DNA of 64,000 nucleotides from Iodidimonas muriae (GTDB taxonomy: Bacteria; Pseudomonadota; Alphaproteobacteria; Sphingomonadales; Rhodothalassiaceae): positions 248,001 to 312,000 of the forward strand of contig NZ_BMOV01000002.1 of the NCBI RefSeq assembly GCF_014647255.1, read 5' to 3'. This document shows, in pieces, positions 1-8,863 of the stretch; position 1 is the first letter of the stretch; each line of letters opens with the position of its first letter. The notes below the pieces were generated by a model that saw only the letters and a list, made by a program, of their open reading frames with translations, had not been told where the DNA came from and ran no database searches. The position numbers and the translations under genes were made by a program.

Positions 1-259
1 CAAGACGGTCCACCAGTTTTGCCGTCATTTCCTTATGGGGAACCGTTACATTGACCCCGGAAAACCCCATAGGCACAAGCGACCGAAGCGCCGCTTCCAG
101 ATGTTGCGGCCGGATCATCAAGGGAATATAATCCCCTTTTATATTCAATTGATTAAGCCAATATCTGTGCAAAAGCGGTGACAAGGAATGTCCGATAGGC
201 CAGCCCATCACGCCAGCCAGTTTCCCCGCTGCGGCGGCATTTTGTGATCCAATGCTCAT
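1..259 (-). CDS. aroE: Shikimate dehydrogenase, N-terminal part (gene cut by left edge)
   Basis: This is the start of an NADPH-dependent shikimate 5-dehydrogenase of the aromatic amino acid pathway; the rest lies beyond the left edge. The visible 86 codons read [14 protein letters not shown] and then the substrate-binding motif [10 protein letters not shown], followed further on by [13 protein letters not shown], which holds the catalytic lysine of the family. The ATG lies in an ATGA overlap with the maf stop codon (256-259), so the two genes are translationally coupled. The maf-aroE order, often with coaE and dnaQ after it, is usual beside alphaproteobacterial origins. The family assignment is firm; the C-terminal NADP-binding domain cannot be judged here. 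Confidence 0.93.
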   Translation of the reverse strand, partial: MSIGSQNAAAAGKLAGVMGWPIGHSLSPLLHRYWLNQLNIKGDYIPLMIRPQHLEAALRSLVPMGFSGVNVTVPHKEMTAKLVDRL

Positions 260-864
260 TGCGCCATGATCCCATGATCTCGTAAGGCACCCAATAAGGG
301 CAAAAGCGGCAAGCCGAGAACGGAAAAATAATCCCCGTCGATGCGTTCAAACAATGTCGCGCCCTCGGCCTCAAGCCGGTAGCCGCCCACACATTGCAAC
401 AGCTCCTCATCAGCCTGATCCACATAGTGACCCAGAAAGTCATCACTAAAATTCCGCATGGACAGGCTGACAAAACAATCCGTACACCACACACAAACCC
501 CGCCCTGTATCAGGGCCACCGCGCTGTGCAAATGGTGGCTCTGGCCGCGCAAATCCTGCAATTGGGCACGCAATTCTTGCCGATTGGCCGCTTTGGAAAT
601 CAGGTTTTCCTTATAAAGCAGCGTCTGATCCGCACCGATAATCCAATCATCGGGATGGAGTTTGGACACCGCTTTTGCTTTGGCAGCCGCAAGCGCCGGA
701 GCAATCTGGTCCACCGCCCCGCCTTGATCCCTTATCTGTGCTTTGATCCGGCTTTCATCCACAGCACTTACGATTTGACGAAAAGCCACACCGGCACTTT
801 TTAGCAAATGGGCACGGGCAGGGGACCGGGACGCCAAAATAAGCGCCGGATTATTTTCCCCCAT
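256..864 (-). CDS. maf: Maf-family nucleotide pyrophosphatase
   Basis: Maf proteins hydrolyse non-canonical or pyrimidine nucleoside triphosphates to monophosphates, a house-cleaning role in the cytoplasm. The 202-residue protein has the family signature ASRSPAR at residues 11-17 and the catalytic aspartate in GADQT (D79). GADQ resembles the m7GTP-specific (YceF) branch more than the dTTP/UTP branch, but I would not fix the substrate on that. The frame stays open for 20 codons upstream; I chose the ATG at 864 because the conserved protein begins [15 protein letters not shown] and this gives a 14-bp overlap with the upstream kinase gene. It overlaps aroE by 4 bp downstream, so the three leftward genes look like one operon. 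Confidence 0.92.
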   Translation of the reverse strand: MGENNPALILASRSPARAHLLKSAGVAFRQIVSAVDESRIKAQIRDQGGAVDQIAPALAAAKAKAVSKLHPDDWIIGADQTLLYKENLISKAANRQELRAQLQDLRGQSHHLHSAVALIQGGVCVWCTDCFVSLSMRNFSDDFLGHYVDQADEELLQCVGGYRLEAEGATLFERIDGDYFSVLGLPLLPLLGALRDHGIMAQ

Positions 865-1690
865 CAGACAGACCCGCTTCACGTGCAGAATGGAGACGCA
901 ACACCGCCGCTGCCGTTTCTTCAATAGAGCGGCGGGTCACATCAATCACCGGCCATTGATGGGCGCTACATAACCGCCTGCAGGCCAACACTTCCTCTTT
1001 GATCGCCTGCATATCCACATAGCTGGTGGACGGCGCCTCTTTAATGGTGCGCAAGCGATTTGTACGAACCTGAACCAGACGATCCGGGCTGGCGGTCAGA
1101 CCAACCACAAGGGCATCCAGGGGACCTTCTAATTCGGGCGGCAGGGGCGCATTGGGAACAAAAGGCACATTTGCGGTCTTAAAGCCTTTATTGGCCAGAT
1201 AGATGCTGGTGGGGGTTTTCGATGTGCGCGACACCCCCACAAGAATGATATCCGCCGACATCAACCCCGTTGCCAATTGCCCGTCATCATGGGCCATGGT
1301 GAAATGCAACGCATCGATGCGGTCAAAATAATGGCGATCCATTTCATGCTGGCGGCCGGGGAGCCCGCGTGACCGCGCCCCTAAAAACTGCCCCAGGGAT
1401 TCAATGACCGGATCCAGAACCGACACATGGGGAATATTCAAAGCCGCACAACGGCGGGTCAGTTCACGCCGGATATCTTCATTCACCAAAGTATACATCA
1501 CCAGACCGGGGCGATCTTCGACAAACTCCATGATACGTTCCATCTGGCGCGGTGTGCGCACCATCGGCCACATATGCTTTTCGGCCCGCACATTTTCAAA
1601 CTGTACCAAAGCCGCCTTGGCCATGGCTTCCAGTGTTTCCCCGGTGGAATCGGAAACCAAATGAAGATGAAACCGCTGTAAATCGGACAT
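851..1690 (-). CDS. Pyruvate,phosphate dikinase / PEP synthase regulatory protein (DUF299)
   Basis: This family both phosphorylates, using ADP, and dephosphorylates, using phosphate, a threonine of pyruvate,phosphate dikinase or of PEP synthase, switching the enzyme off and on. The 279-residue protein opens with [15 protein letters not shown] and carries the P-loop GVSRTSKT at residues 152-159, both hallmarks of the family. Two in-frame starts exist, at 1708 and 1690; I prefer 1690, giving [14 protein letters not shown], since the family usually begins just before that motif. It heads the leftward PPRP-maf-aroE operon and its start faces the origin region. Which of the two target enzymes it controls cannot be told from this window. 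Confidence 0.92.
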   Translation of the reverse strand: MSDLQRFHLHLVSDSTGETLEAMAKAALVQFENVRAEKHMWPMVRTPRQMERIMEFVEDRPGLVMYTLVNEDIRRELTRRCAALNIPHVSVLDPVIESLGQFLGARSRGLPGRQHEMDRHYFDRIDALHFTMAHDDGQLATGLMSADIILVGVSRTSKTPTSIYLANKGFKTANVPFVPNAPLPPELEGPLDALVVGLTASPDRLVQVRTNRLRTIKEAPSTSYVDMQAIKEEVLACRRLCSAHQWPVIDVTRRSIEETAAAVLRLHSAREAGLSDGGK

Positions 1691-1713
1691 GGCTGTTCCC
1701 AATGTCATAACCC

Positions 1714-1722
1714 TGTGGATAA
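1714..1722 (-). promoter_or_regulatory. DnaA box 1 (perfect)
   Basis: TGTGGATAA on the plus strand is the exact complement of the consensus box TTATCCACA. It sits just upstream of the PPRP start codon, so bound DnaA could also affect that promoter. Confidence 0.75.
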
Positions 1723-1822
1723 CTTTTGAATGCTTTTGTCGTTTTCGAGAGTGCGGGACATTTGGGCAAAGTTGAAGGATTTTCTCCCATATTCGTTATC
1801 AGTTATCACCAGCCCAAAATTT

Positions 1823-1831
1823 TGTGGATAA
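1823..1831 (-). promoter_or_regulatory. DnaA box 2 (perfect)
   Basis: TGTGGATAA, the exact complement of the consensus, lies at the left edge of the T-rich part of the gap and in the same orientation as boxes 1 and 3. Confidence 0.75.
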
Positions 1832-2003
1832 TTTTTCGCCTCTGTTTTTTCAAAGCCTCCCTGTTTGGCTGGCTTTTCAAAACAGAATTCATTGAAATAT
1901 CACTCTCTTCCGTCCCGTTTTTCAAAAAGAATCCTCGAAATCCAAACGCTTTTCCAATCGGTTTTCCTACTGGAAATAACGATCCACAAACTGTAGATCA
2001 TTC

Positions 2004-2012
2004 TGTGGATAA
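2004..2012 (-). promoter_or_regulatory. DnaA box 3 (perfect)
   Basis: TGTGGATAA, the exact complement of the consensus. Together with box 4, 14 bp further right in the opposite orientation, it forms an inverted pair beside hemE. Confidence 0.75.
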
Positions 2013-2025
2013 CATTTCATCCCCG

Positions 2026-2034
2026 TTACCCACA
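2026..2034 (+). promoter_or_regulatory. DnaA box 4 (one mismatch)
   Basis: TTACCCACA differs from the consensus TTATCCACA at one base. It faces opposite to the three perfect boxes and lies about 70 bp before the hemE start. Confidence 0.55.
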
Positions 2035-2105
2035 GGGATTCACTACCATCACTACCTCTTTATTTTAAAAGATAGTAAGTGGTGGATAGCCAAATCGGAG
2101 CGGCA

Positions 2106-3149
2106 ATGAGCCCAAAACCCCTTCTCAATGTTCTTCAAGGTCAGCGCGAAACCCGCCCTCCTTTCTGGTTTATGCGTCAGGCTGGACGTTATCTGGCGGA
2201 ATATCGGGCTGTCCGTGAAAAAGCCGGATCTTTCCTCGATCTGGTTTATGCACCGGATTTGGCCACCGAGGTTACGTTGCAGCCGGTCGAACGGTTGAAC
2301 ACCGATGCAGCGATCCTGTTTTCCGATATTCTGATCGTTCCCCATGCTTTAGGGCAGGATTTGGATTTCCGTCAGGGCGAAGGGCCGGTTCTCGATCCCA
2401 TCCGGTCCGTGAAAGATCTCCACCGTTTGTCGCACCAGCGCTTGGATGACCGGGCGGCCCCGGTTTATCAAACGGTGCGCCAAGTTGCTGGTGCCTTGCC
2501 CGACCATGTGGCTTTGATCGGCTTTTGCGGCGGGCTTTGGACCGTTGCCAGCTATATGGTGGCCGGACGCGGCGGGGATGATCAGGCCGCAGCCAAAGCC
2601 TGGGCTTTTTCTGATCCCGAAGGCTTTGATGCGCTTTTGAAAATTCTGGAAGATGCCAGCTTCACCTATCTGATGGGCCAGATCAAAGCCGGGGCAGAGG
2701 TGATCCAGATTTTTGAAAGCTGGGCCAGCAATCTGCCCGAACCAGCCTTTGAACGCTTTGTCATCGAGCCCACAAGGCGTCTGGTGGCGCGTTTGAAGGA
2801 TGCGGCTGGGGATGTTCCCATTATCGGCTTTCCACGCGGTGCGGGGCCTCTCCTGGGGCGTTTTGCCGAACGCAGCGGCGTGGATGCGGTCTCTTTGGAC
2901 AGTGGTATGGTTTTGTCTTTTGCTGATGAAACCTTGCCAAAAGGATTGGCTGTGCAGGGCAATCTGGACCCGCAATATGTGGTGGCAGGTGGGGCTTTGA
3001 TGGAAAAGGAAGCAACGCGTATTTTGAACGCCCTTTCAAACCGTCCGCATATTTTCAATCTGGGCCACGGCTTTGTGCCCTATACTCCGGTTGATCATGT
3101 GGAGCGTTTGGCGGCATTTTTACACGGTTGGCCGGATCAAGCGGCCTAA
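2106..3149 (+). CDS. hemE: Uroporphyrinogen decarboxylase
   Basis: HemE removes four carboxyl groups from uroporphyrinogen III to give coproporphyrinogen III in haem synthesis. The 347-residue protein carries the signature PFWFMRQAGRYL at residues 19-30 and the later GFCGGLWTVASYM and GFPRGAG motifs. I chose the ATG at 2106 because a GGAG ribosome-binding site lies five bases upstream and the protein then begins at the usual MSPKPLLNVL; the frame extends nine codons further up without support. It is the first rightward gene after the origin and is followed 15 bp later by hemJ, another haem-pathway gene, probably in the same transcript. Confidence 0.97.
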   Translation: MSPKPLLNVLQGQRETRPPFWFMRQAGRYLAEYRAVREKAGSFLDLVYAPDLATEVTLQPVERLNTDAAILFSDILIVPHALGQDLDFRQGEGPVLDPIRSVKDLHRLSHQRLDDRAAPVYQTVRQVAGALPDHVALIGFCGGLWTVASYMVAGRGGDDQAAAKAWAFSDPEGFDALLKILEDASFTYLMGQIKAGAEVIQIFESWASNLPEPAFERFVIEPTRRLVARLKDAAGDVPIIGFPRGAGPLLGRFAERSGVDAVSLDSGMVLSFADETLPKGLAVQGNLDPQYVVAGGALMEKEATRILNALSNRPHIFNLGHGFVPYTPVDHVERLAAFLHGWPDQAA

Positions 3150-3164
3150 AAGGACTTTTCCATT

Positions 3165-3596
3165 ATGGACGGGACGCTTTATTTATGGGTGAAAGCCCTG
3201 CATCTGATTTCGGTGATTTTCTGGATGGCCGGCATGTTTATGCTACCGCGCTATTTTGCTTATCATGCCGAGGCTGACATTGGCTCGGACGAAGACCGGA
3301 AATGGCAAGAACGAGAGCGTAAACTTCTGAGAATCATCATTAACCCGGCGATGATCGCCACATGGGTTTTTGGTATTTCTTTGGCAATGTCCTATGGCTT
3401 TTCCGAAATCTGGCTGCATGTAAAATTGCTGTTCGTGGTGGGATTAACCCTGTTGCATCATGGTTTGTCCCGTTGGCGGAAAGCCTTTGCCCGCGGCGAA
3501 AACAGCCACAGTTCAAAATTTTATCGTCTGGTGAATGAAATTCCGACGCTTTCAACCATTGTGATTGTCATTCTTGTGATTGTAAAACCCTTTTGA
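3165..3596 (+). CDS. hemJ: Protoporphyrinogen IX oxidase, HemJ type
   Basis: HemJ is the membrane protoporphyrinogen oxidase used by most alphaproteobacteria in place of HemG or HemY. The protein is 143 residues, as is usual, with about four hydrophobic helices and the conserved histidine H13 in KALHLISVIFWMAGMFMLPR-type sequence. A second conserved basic stretch, HVKLLFVVGLTLLHHG, lies near the middle. The start ATG follows an AAAAGGA ribosome site. The gene sits directly behind hemE, so two haem-pathway steps are encoded together. Confidence is high because length, topology and motif agree. Confidence 0.93.
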   Translation: MDGTLYLWVKALHLISVIFWMAGMFMLPRYFAYHAEADIGSDEDRKWQERERKLLRIIINPAMIATWVFGISLAMSYGFSEIWLHVKLLFVVGLTLLHHGLSRWRKAFARGENSHSSKFYRLVNEIPTLSTIVIVILVIVKPF

Positions 3597-3882
3597 TGAT
3601 AAGGGATTATCCATAGTTCTTGATAAGATGAGGCGCGTTTTCCGAACGGCAATGGAATTATTTTTCTTGACTTGCCAAATCCAGATGATAGCGTTCTGGG
3701 AAAGTGGCATAGCTGTATGAAGGATTTTATCTTCATAAAATTGGATGTGCCGCACCGTCTCTGAAATTAGCCTCATATAATCTTGATCCTGATTTATAAG
3801 GCTGATTGAAGTTCCCGCCTTATCCAATGTCTCCTCATCCTAAAGCGTTTGGTTTTTTAACCTCGCTCAGAGTCACAACTTC

Positions 3883-5139
3883 ATGAATCTGCAAGACCTA
3901 AAGAACAAGACCCCCAGTGAGCTGTTGTCTCTCGCTGAGGAACATGGCGTTGAAAATGCCAGCACCATGCGCAAACAGGATATGATGTTTGCCATTTTGA
4001 AAAACCTGGCCGAACGGGGCGAAGATATTTCCGGCGGCGGGGTTATCGAAATTTTGCAAGACGGATTTGGGTTCTTGCGGTCGCCCGAAGCCAATTATCT
4101 GGCAGGACCGGACGATATTTATGTCAGTCCCAGCCAGATTCGCCGCTTTGGTTTGCGTACCGGTGATACGGTTGAAGGGCAAATTCGTGCGCCAAAGGAT
4201 GGCGAGCGCTATTTTGCGCTTTTGAAGGTGAATACCATCAATTTTGACGAGCCGGAAAAAGCCCGTCATAAGGTGAATTTCGACAATCTGACGCCGCTTT
4301 ATCCCGATGAACGGCTGTCTTTGGACCCGCAAGATCCCACCGTCAAGGATTTGACACCGCGCATCATTGATCTGGTGGCGCCGATCGGAAAAGGTCAGCG
4401 TGCCTTGATCGTGGCGCCGCCGCGCACCGGGAAAACCATGGTTTTGCAAAATATCGCCAAAGCCATCACCCGCAATCATCCGGAAGTGTATCTTTTGGTG
4501 CTGTTGATCGATGAACGGCCTGAAGAAGTGACGGATATGCAACGTTCTGTGAAGGGCGAAGTGGTGTCTTCCACCTTTGATGAACCGGCAACCCGCCATG
4601 TTCAGGTGGCGGAAATGGTGATCGAAAAAGCCAAGCGCCTGGTGGAACACAAAAAAGATGTGGTGATCTTGCTTGATTCTATCACCCGTTTGGCCCGCGC
4701 TTATAACACCGTGGTTCCCAGCTCTGGCAAGGTGTTGACCGGTGGTGTAGATGCCAATGCCCTGCAGCGCCCCAAACGGTTCTTTGGTGCGGCGCGTAAT
4801 ATCGAAGAAGGTGGATCACTGTCGATCATTGCCACGGCCCTTATTGAAACCGGATCGCGCATGGATGAAGTGATCTTTGAAGAATTCAAGGGAACCGGTA
4901 ATTCCGAGCTGGTTCTGGATCGTAAAGTTGCTGATAAGCGAGTCTTCCCGGCTATCGACATCCTGAAGTCCGGAACCCGGAAAGAAGAATTGCTGATCCC
5001 CAAAGCGGAATTGGCCAAAACATGGGTTTTGCGGCGTATATTGCAGCCTATGGGCACCACCGATGCCATCGAATTCCTGGTTGGAAAGCTTAAAGAAACC
5101 AAAACCAACGAGGATTTCTTTACCTCGATGAACCAATAA
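3883..5139 (+). CDS. rho: Transcription termination factor Rho
   Basis: Rho is the hexameric RNA-dependent ATPase that ends transcription of untranslated RNA. The 418-residue protein has the N-terminal helical domain, the cold-shock-like RNA-binding domain at roughly residues 55-110 (GFGFLRS), the Walker A motif APPRTGKT at 178-185 and the later [14 protein letters not shown] and GGVDANAL loops that contact RNA. The start codon has no strong ribosome site. A 286-bp gap separates it from hemJ, long enough for a leader; rho genes often control themselves through such leaders, but I see no defined element. The hemE-hemJ-rho order followed by mnmE-mnmG-rsmG-parAB is typical of the origin region in this class. 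Confidence 0.97.
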   Translation: MNLQDLKNKTPSELLSLAEEHGVENASTMRKQDMMFAILKNLAERGEDISGGGVIEILQDGFGFLRSPEANYLAGPDDIYVSPSQIRRFGLRTGDTVEGQIRAPKDGERYFALLKVNTINFDEPEKARHKVNFDNLTPLYPDERLSLDPQDPTVKDLTPRIIDLVAPIGKGQRALIVAPPRTGKTMVLQNIAKAITRNHPEVYLLVLLIDERPEEVTDMQRSVKGEVVSSTFDEPATRHVQVAEMVIEKAKRLVEHKKDVVILLDSITRLARAYNTVVPSSGKVLTGGVDANALQRPKRFFGAARNIEEGGSLSIIATALIETGSRMDEVIFEEFKGTGNSELVLDRKVADKRVFPAIDILKSGTRKEELLIPKAELAKTWVLRRILQPMGTTDAIEFLVGKLKETKTNEDFFTSMNQ

Positions 5140-5165
5140 GCCGAAATTTCTCGGCCAATTATTTA

Positions 5166-5195
5166 AAAGCCCTGCCAATATGGCGGGGCTTTTTA
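5166..5195 (+). terminator. Intrinsic terminator after rho
   Basis: AAAGCCCTGCC pairs with GGCGGGGCTTT across a five-base loop with one G-T pair, followed by a T-run. It closes the hemE-hemJ-rho direction of transcription, about 27 bp after the rho stop. Confidence 0.85.
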
Positions 5196-5263
5196 TTGCC
5201 CAGCCGCCAAGATTTTGGTTCTAAATATGGTTGTGGCCTATCCCATAAGGAAAGGGCGGCATA

Positions 5264-5279
5264 TGTTCCACGTGAAACA
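5264..5279. other. parS centromere site 1
   Basis: TGTTCCACGTGAAACA matches the bacterial parS consensus TGTTTCACGTGAAACA at 15 of 16 bases. It lies in the gap between the rho terminator and the leftward hydrolase gene, about 3.3 kb from the origin and 8.4 kb before parB. ParB encoded in this window should load here. Confidence 0.88.
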
Positions 5280-5312
5280 AACACCGCCCTCTTGGAAAGC
5301 TATTGCTAAAAT

Positions 5313-6017
5313 TTATCCCAGCCGGGTTTTTAAAAATTCCAGCGTTCTGTCATTGGCTTTTTTAGCGGCTTTTTCATCATAATGCGTGCCACCCGGGCGG
5401 GCGAAAGCATGGTTCATGCCTTCATAGTCATGGAGTGTGATGTGGGGATGGTTATCCAGAGCATTGTGCATGGCTTGTTGTGCCGCTTTGTCGACAAATT
5501 CATCTTCTGTGGCCACATGCAAAAGAAGATGTCCTTTGATATTGTCGGCTTCATCCAATTTGCTATCGATGCTGACGCCATAATAGCCGACAGCAGCATC
5601 GGCATCGGTCCGGCATGCGGACAAATAAGCGAGAAACCCGCCAAGGCAATAGCCGATAACACCCGCTTTTCCATTGGAGCCATCGGCTTTGCGTAACCAG
5701 GACAAGGCTGTTTGAATATCGTCTATGCCTTTATCCACATCAAAGCCTTGATAGAGTTCAAAGGCGCGATCCCAGTCCTTTTGTATTTTGTCGTTCAGTT
5801 GAATACCCGGCTCTTGTCGCCAGAAGAAATCCGGGCACAGGGCCATATAGCCTTGATTGGCCAACTGATCGCAAATTTCGCGCATGGGTGTGTTGATGCC
5901 GAAAATTTCCTGAATCACCACGACCCCCGGCCCGGTTCCAGAGTCGGGAAGGGCGAGATACCCTGTATAGGACCCAGACCCGTCTTTTGCGTTCAGGGTG
6001 ATATATTTGGCCGGCAT
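5313..6017 (-). CDS. Dienelactone hydrolase family protein
   Basis: This is an alpha/beta hydrolase of the dienelactone hydrolase family, 234 residues, close to the usual size. The catalytic triad is visible: the nucleophile cysteine in GYCLGG (C124), the acid in ATEDEF (D172) and the histidine in NHAFARP (H203). The N-terminal GYLALPDSGTGPGVVVIQE and IFGINTPMREICDQL segments are typical. Classical members open dienelactones in chloroaromatic breakdown, but most chromosomal copies outside such clusters have unknown substrates, and no aromatic-degradation genes are nearby. It is the last of three leftward genes, 39 bp after the methyltransferase. Confidence 0.9.
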   Translation of the reverse strand: MPAKYITLNAKDGSGSYTGYLALPDSGTGPGVVVIQEIFGINTPMREICDQLANQGYMALCPDFFWRQEPGIQLNDKIQKDWDRAFELYQGFDVDKGIDDIQTALSWLRKADGSNGKAGVIGYCLGGFLAYLSACRTDADAAVGYYGVSIDSKLDEADNIKGHLLLHVATEDEFVDKAAQQAMHNALDNHPHITLHDYEGMNHAFARPGGTHYDEKAAKKANDRTLEFLKTRLG

Positions 6018-6056
6018 TTCAGATCTCCACTTGGCAAAATTGAAAAGGGAAGCGTG

Positions 6057-6524
6057 TTAAAGGTCTAGTTGATGGGGGATGTTTATCCCTTCAAGGCGCA
6101 AAAGCGCCTGTTTCGTTTCCACACCGCCTTCGCCGGAATATCCAGTGAGCTTGCCATCGGCGGCGAGAATACGGTGGCACGGAATAAGGATGGGCAAAGG
6201 ATTGGCCCCGCAAGCTCCCCCAACAGCGCGGGCGACCGATCCGGTTTTTTCCGCCAGTTCTTTATAGCTGATGGTGGTGCCATAAGGGACGGTGGAAATA
6301 GCTGCCCAAATGGCTTTTTGATGATCGGTCCCTTGTGGGGAAAAGGGCAAATCAAAATGGGTGCGTGTGCCATCGAAATAGGCGTGTAACTGGGAGCAGG
6401 CTTCTTCCAAAAGGGCACTGGGGGCTTGATCCGCACCCCAGCCCCAATCCAGTGCCACAAGCGCACCATCTTCTTCAAACAGGGTCAGGTCCCCAAGAGG
6501 ACTGTGCAAAGAGAGTAACGGCAT
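6057..6524 (-). CDS. ogt: Methylated-DNA-[protein]-cysteine S-methyltransferase
   Basis: This suicide enzyme moves the methyl group from O6-methylguanine or O4-methylthymine in DNA to its own cysteine. The 155-residue protein has the acceptor motif IPCHRI with the cysteine at residue 116 and the helix-turn-helix segment SVARAVGGACGANP just before it. It is the short, single-domain form with no N-terminal Ada regulatory domain, so it acts as a repair enzyme only. Its start lies four bases after the end of the upstream DUF255 gene, so the two are co-transcribed. Confidence 0.94.
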   Translation of the reverse strand: MPLLSLHSPLGDLTLFEEDGALVALDWGWGADQAPSALLEEACSQLHAYFDGTRTHFDLPFSPQGTDHQKAIWAAISTVPYGTTISYKELAEKTGSVARAVGGACGANPLPILIPCHRILAADGKLTGYSGEGGVETKQALLRLEGINIPHQLDL

Positions 6525-6528
6525 GTGC

Positions 6529-8529
6529 CTATCCTTTTTGGGTTTGCCGGGCCTTTATAAGGGCGGCCCGTAAATCATCCGATGGCCCAAGAGGCGGTGA
6601 GCAGCTTTGATGGGCGCAAATGGTCAAATTATCCGGCGGCAGGGCTTTTGAAAGATCGTCATGGATCACTGCATTGGGCAGGGAAAGATTATAGACGGCG
6701 TTCATGAATGTAGTTTGGCGTGCTGTGCCATCTTTATGTCCAAGGGTAATGTCCACGCCATTGATCAGCGTGTCATAGCCATTCAAAAAACCCAGAAGAG
6801 GGAAAAACTGCCCCACGGCCTCACCGGAAAAGGCGGCGACAAGGCGTTCAGCCCGGTCTTTCCAAACCGGATCGCCGGTAATCATGAAGAGTTGGGAAAA
6901 GCATTCCAAAAGTGTCCCATTGCCAGAAGGCTGTGCGCTATCCCGAACAGTTTTCGGGCGCAAGATCAAATTGGCATCGTCTTTGGCACTGGTAAAATAT
7001 CCGCCTTCTTGTGGATCGGCAAAGAGCATTTCCACCACAGCACACCAACCGAGAGCGGCATCCAGATAGTCCGGTTTTCCCGTGGCTTGATAAAGCGCAA
7101 GGGCAGCAAGGATCATATGCGCATGATCGTCCAATAAGGATATCTCCTGACGGCGGGATTTTCGTGCAGAATGATAAAGACGGCCATCAGATCCGCTCAT
7201 ATCAAGCTGGATCGCCTTGAATGCGATTTGTGCCATATCCAGCCAATCGGAGCGATCGAAGGCACTTCCCGCATGACAGGCGGCGCGGATCATCATGCCG
7301 TTCCAGTCGGTCAAGGTTTTATCATCCCATCCCGGACGGGGACGAAAGTCGCGTTCACGGAATAAAATGGTCCGGCAATCGGCCAAACGGCGTTCGGTTT
7401 CCGCATCCAAGGGCCAGGCTCCGGTCAGGCGGTTGGGAATGGAGACACCCTCCCAATTGCCCTGCGGAGAAATATCATAGACATGTTTGAACAAGGCTGC
7501 GTCATCGGCATTTAAATGCTGGTCGATTTCTTGCGCTGTCCAGACATAGAATTTACCTTCTTCGCCTTCGCTATCGGCATCCAGGGACGAGGCAAAAGCT
7601 CCGGACTCTACGGTCATTTCCCGCCGCACCCATTCCATGGTTTCAGCGACCCGCTGTTTATATAGATCCGAGCGTGTTTCGCGCCATATTTGCGTGTAAA
7701 GATCGATCAATAACGCATTGTCATAAAGCATTTTTTCAAAATGCGGGACCAGCCAGCGTTCGTCCACGCTATAGCGTGCAAAGCCGCCGCCCAGATGATC
7801 GTAAAGACCGCCTAAAGCCATTTGGTCAAGGCTGCGGATCACCGCATCGGACCAGTGGGCATTTTGGGTCCGGATGGCTCCACGCCATAAAAACTCCAGC
7901 AAGAAAGGTTGCGGGAATTTCGGAGCGCCGGCCATACCGCCATGGCGCGGGTCCATATGATGGACCAGCTTTTCCGCTATCTGATCCAGCATATCGGGGG
8001 CAAGATCTTGTCCCGGCCTGGTTTTGTTTTGCTGTACCAGATGGGTCATAAGCGATTGGCAGTTCTTTTTTACGGCATCCGGATTGGCATGATAAATTCC
8101 CGAAACGCGTTCTAGAACATCGGCAAAGCCCGGACGGCCATGGCTGGCGGCTGCGGGGAAATATGTGCCACCCCAAAAAGGAGTTCCATCGGGCGTCAAA
8201 AACATGGTGAGCGGCCAGCCGCCTTGTTGTCCCATAATGGTAAGGGCCGACATATAGATAGTATCCAGATCGGGTCTTTCTTCACGATCAACCTTAATAT
8301 TAACAAATAAATCGTTCATAAGATTGGAAATATCTTCGTTTTCGAAACTCTCATGGGCCATCACATGGCACCAATGACAGGCGGCATAACCCACAGATAA
8401 AAGAATTGGAACATTGCGCTCTTTGGCTTCGGCTAGCGCTTTTTCTCCCCAAGGACGCCAGTGGACCGGATTGTCTGCATGCTGTAGAAGATAAGGGCTT
8501 GATTCAAAGCGTAAACGGTTGTCTGTCAT
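6529..8529 (-). CDS. Thioredoxin-domain protein of the DUF255/YyaL family
   Basis: Members of this widespread family (human SPATA20, bacterial YyaL) have an N-terminal thioredoxin-like domain joined to a large helical domain resembling glycosidase (alpha/alpha) barrels. The 666-residue protein starts [21 protein letters not shown] and shows the redox-like motif [15 protein letters not shown], then DREERPDLD and [13 protein letters not shown], all family hallmarks. The function is not established; a thioredoxin-like or epimerase-like role has been suggested for relatives. An upstream in-frame extension to 8802 would overlap the divergent DUF6489 gene, so I chose the ATG at 8529. The gene leads the leftward group with ogt and the dienelactone hydrolase. 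Confidence 0.9.
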   Translation of the reverse strand: MTDNRLRFESSPYLLQHADNPVHWRPWGEKALAEAKERNVPILLSVGYAACHWCHVMAHESFENEDISNLMNDLFVNIKVDREERPDLDTIYMSALTIMGQQGGWPLTMFLTPDGTPFWGGTYFPAAASHGRPGFADVLERVSGIYHANPDAVKKNCQSLMTHLVQQNKTRPGQDLAPDMLDQIAEKLVHHMDPRHGGMAGAPKFPQPFLLEFLWRGAIRTQNAHWSDAVIRSLDQMALGGLYDHLGGGFARYSVDERWLVPHFEKMLYDNALLIDLYTQIWRETRSDLYKQRVAETMEWVRREMTVESGAFASSLDADSEGEEGKFYVWTAQEIDQHLNADDAALFKHVYDISPQGNWEGVSIPNRLTGAWPLDAETERRLADCRTILFRERDFRPRPGWDDKTLTDWNGMMIRAACHAGSAFDRSDWLDMAQIAFKAIQLDMSGSDGRLYHSARKSRRQEISLLDDHAHMILAALALYQATGKPDYLDAALGWCAVVEMLFADPQEGGYFTSAKDDANLILRPKTVRDSAQPSGNGTLLECFSQLFMITGDPVWKDRAERLVAAFSGEAVGQFFPLLGFLNGYDTLINGVDITLGHKDGTARQTTFMNAVYNLSLPNAVIHDDLSKALPPDNLTICAHQSCSPPLGPSDDLRAALIKARQTQKG

Positions 8530-8617
8530 GGAATCTGGTCTCACATTGAAGATCGTTCGGGGGGCCGTGGACGCAAAGGCTACGCCCCATGATCGCACAT
8601 CGCAAGGAGACGTTGGA

Positions 8618-8863
8618 ATGAAGATTTCTATGGATGTTGACTGTACCCCAAAGGAACTGCGCACATTCTTTGGCTTGCCGGATGTGGAACCCTTGCAAGA
8701 AGAAATTTTGGCCCAGATGAAACGCCGTGCCAGTGAAGGATTAAGCCCTGAAGACATGCAAAACCTTATGTCGGCGTGGATGACAGGGGCGACGACAGGC
8801 ATGGAAAAACTTCAGAAAATGATGTTTTCAGCAATGAAGCCCAGCGATAAGCCGCGCGGATGA
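8618..8863 (+). CDS. DUF6489-family small protein
   Basis: An 81-residue soluble protein beginning [22 protein letters not shown], which I recognise as the DUF6489 family of alphaproteobacteria; its role is unknown. The N-terminal half looks like a short beta-helix unit ending [12 protein letters not shown], and the C-terminal half is methionine-rich and amphipathic ([22 protein letters not shown]). The start has a good AAGGAGA ribosome site nine bases upstream and beats the earlier in-frame ATG at 8519. Its stop overlaps the mnmE start in an ATGA, so it is translationally coupled to the tRNA-modification and segregation operon and may be its first gene. Divergent from the DUF255 gene by 88 bp. 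Confidence 0.85.
   Translation: MKISMDVDCTPKELRTFFGLPDVEPLQEEILAQMKRRASEGLSPEDMQNLMSAWMTGATTGMEKLQKMMFSAMKPSDKPRG

Larger units (their letters stand above)
1700..2075. other. Probable chromosomal replication origin (oriC)
   Basis: The 415-bp gap between the leftward PPRP gene and rightward hemE contains three perfect copies of the DnaA box (TTATCCACA or its complement) at 1714-1722, 1823-1831 and 2004-2012, a one-mismatch box TTACCCACA at 2026-2034, and a weaker CGATCCACA at 1980-1988. The stretch from about 1800 to 1970 is visibly richer in A and T than its surroundings, with T-runs suited to unwinding. Two GANTC sites, the CcrM methylation target, lie at 1930-1934 and 2037-2041. The position next to hemE matches the origin of Caulobacter and other alphaproteobacteria, and transcription on both sides runs away from it. 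The assignment is inference from motifs and position. Confidence 0.82.

Noticed and set aside
3607-3615. DnaA-box-like TTATCCATA before rho
   Set aside because: Isolated one-mismatch box far from the cluster; insufficient to call a second origin.
3552-3827. Open leftward frame in the hemJ-rho gap
   Set aside because: It overlaps the end of hemJ, has no ribosome site or recognisable domain, and its residues do not look like a protein.
5731-5739. Perfect DnaA box TTATCCACA
   Set aside because: It is single and lies inside the coding sequence of the dienelactone hydrolase gene; likely chance.
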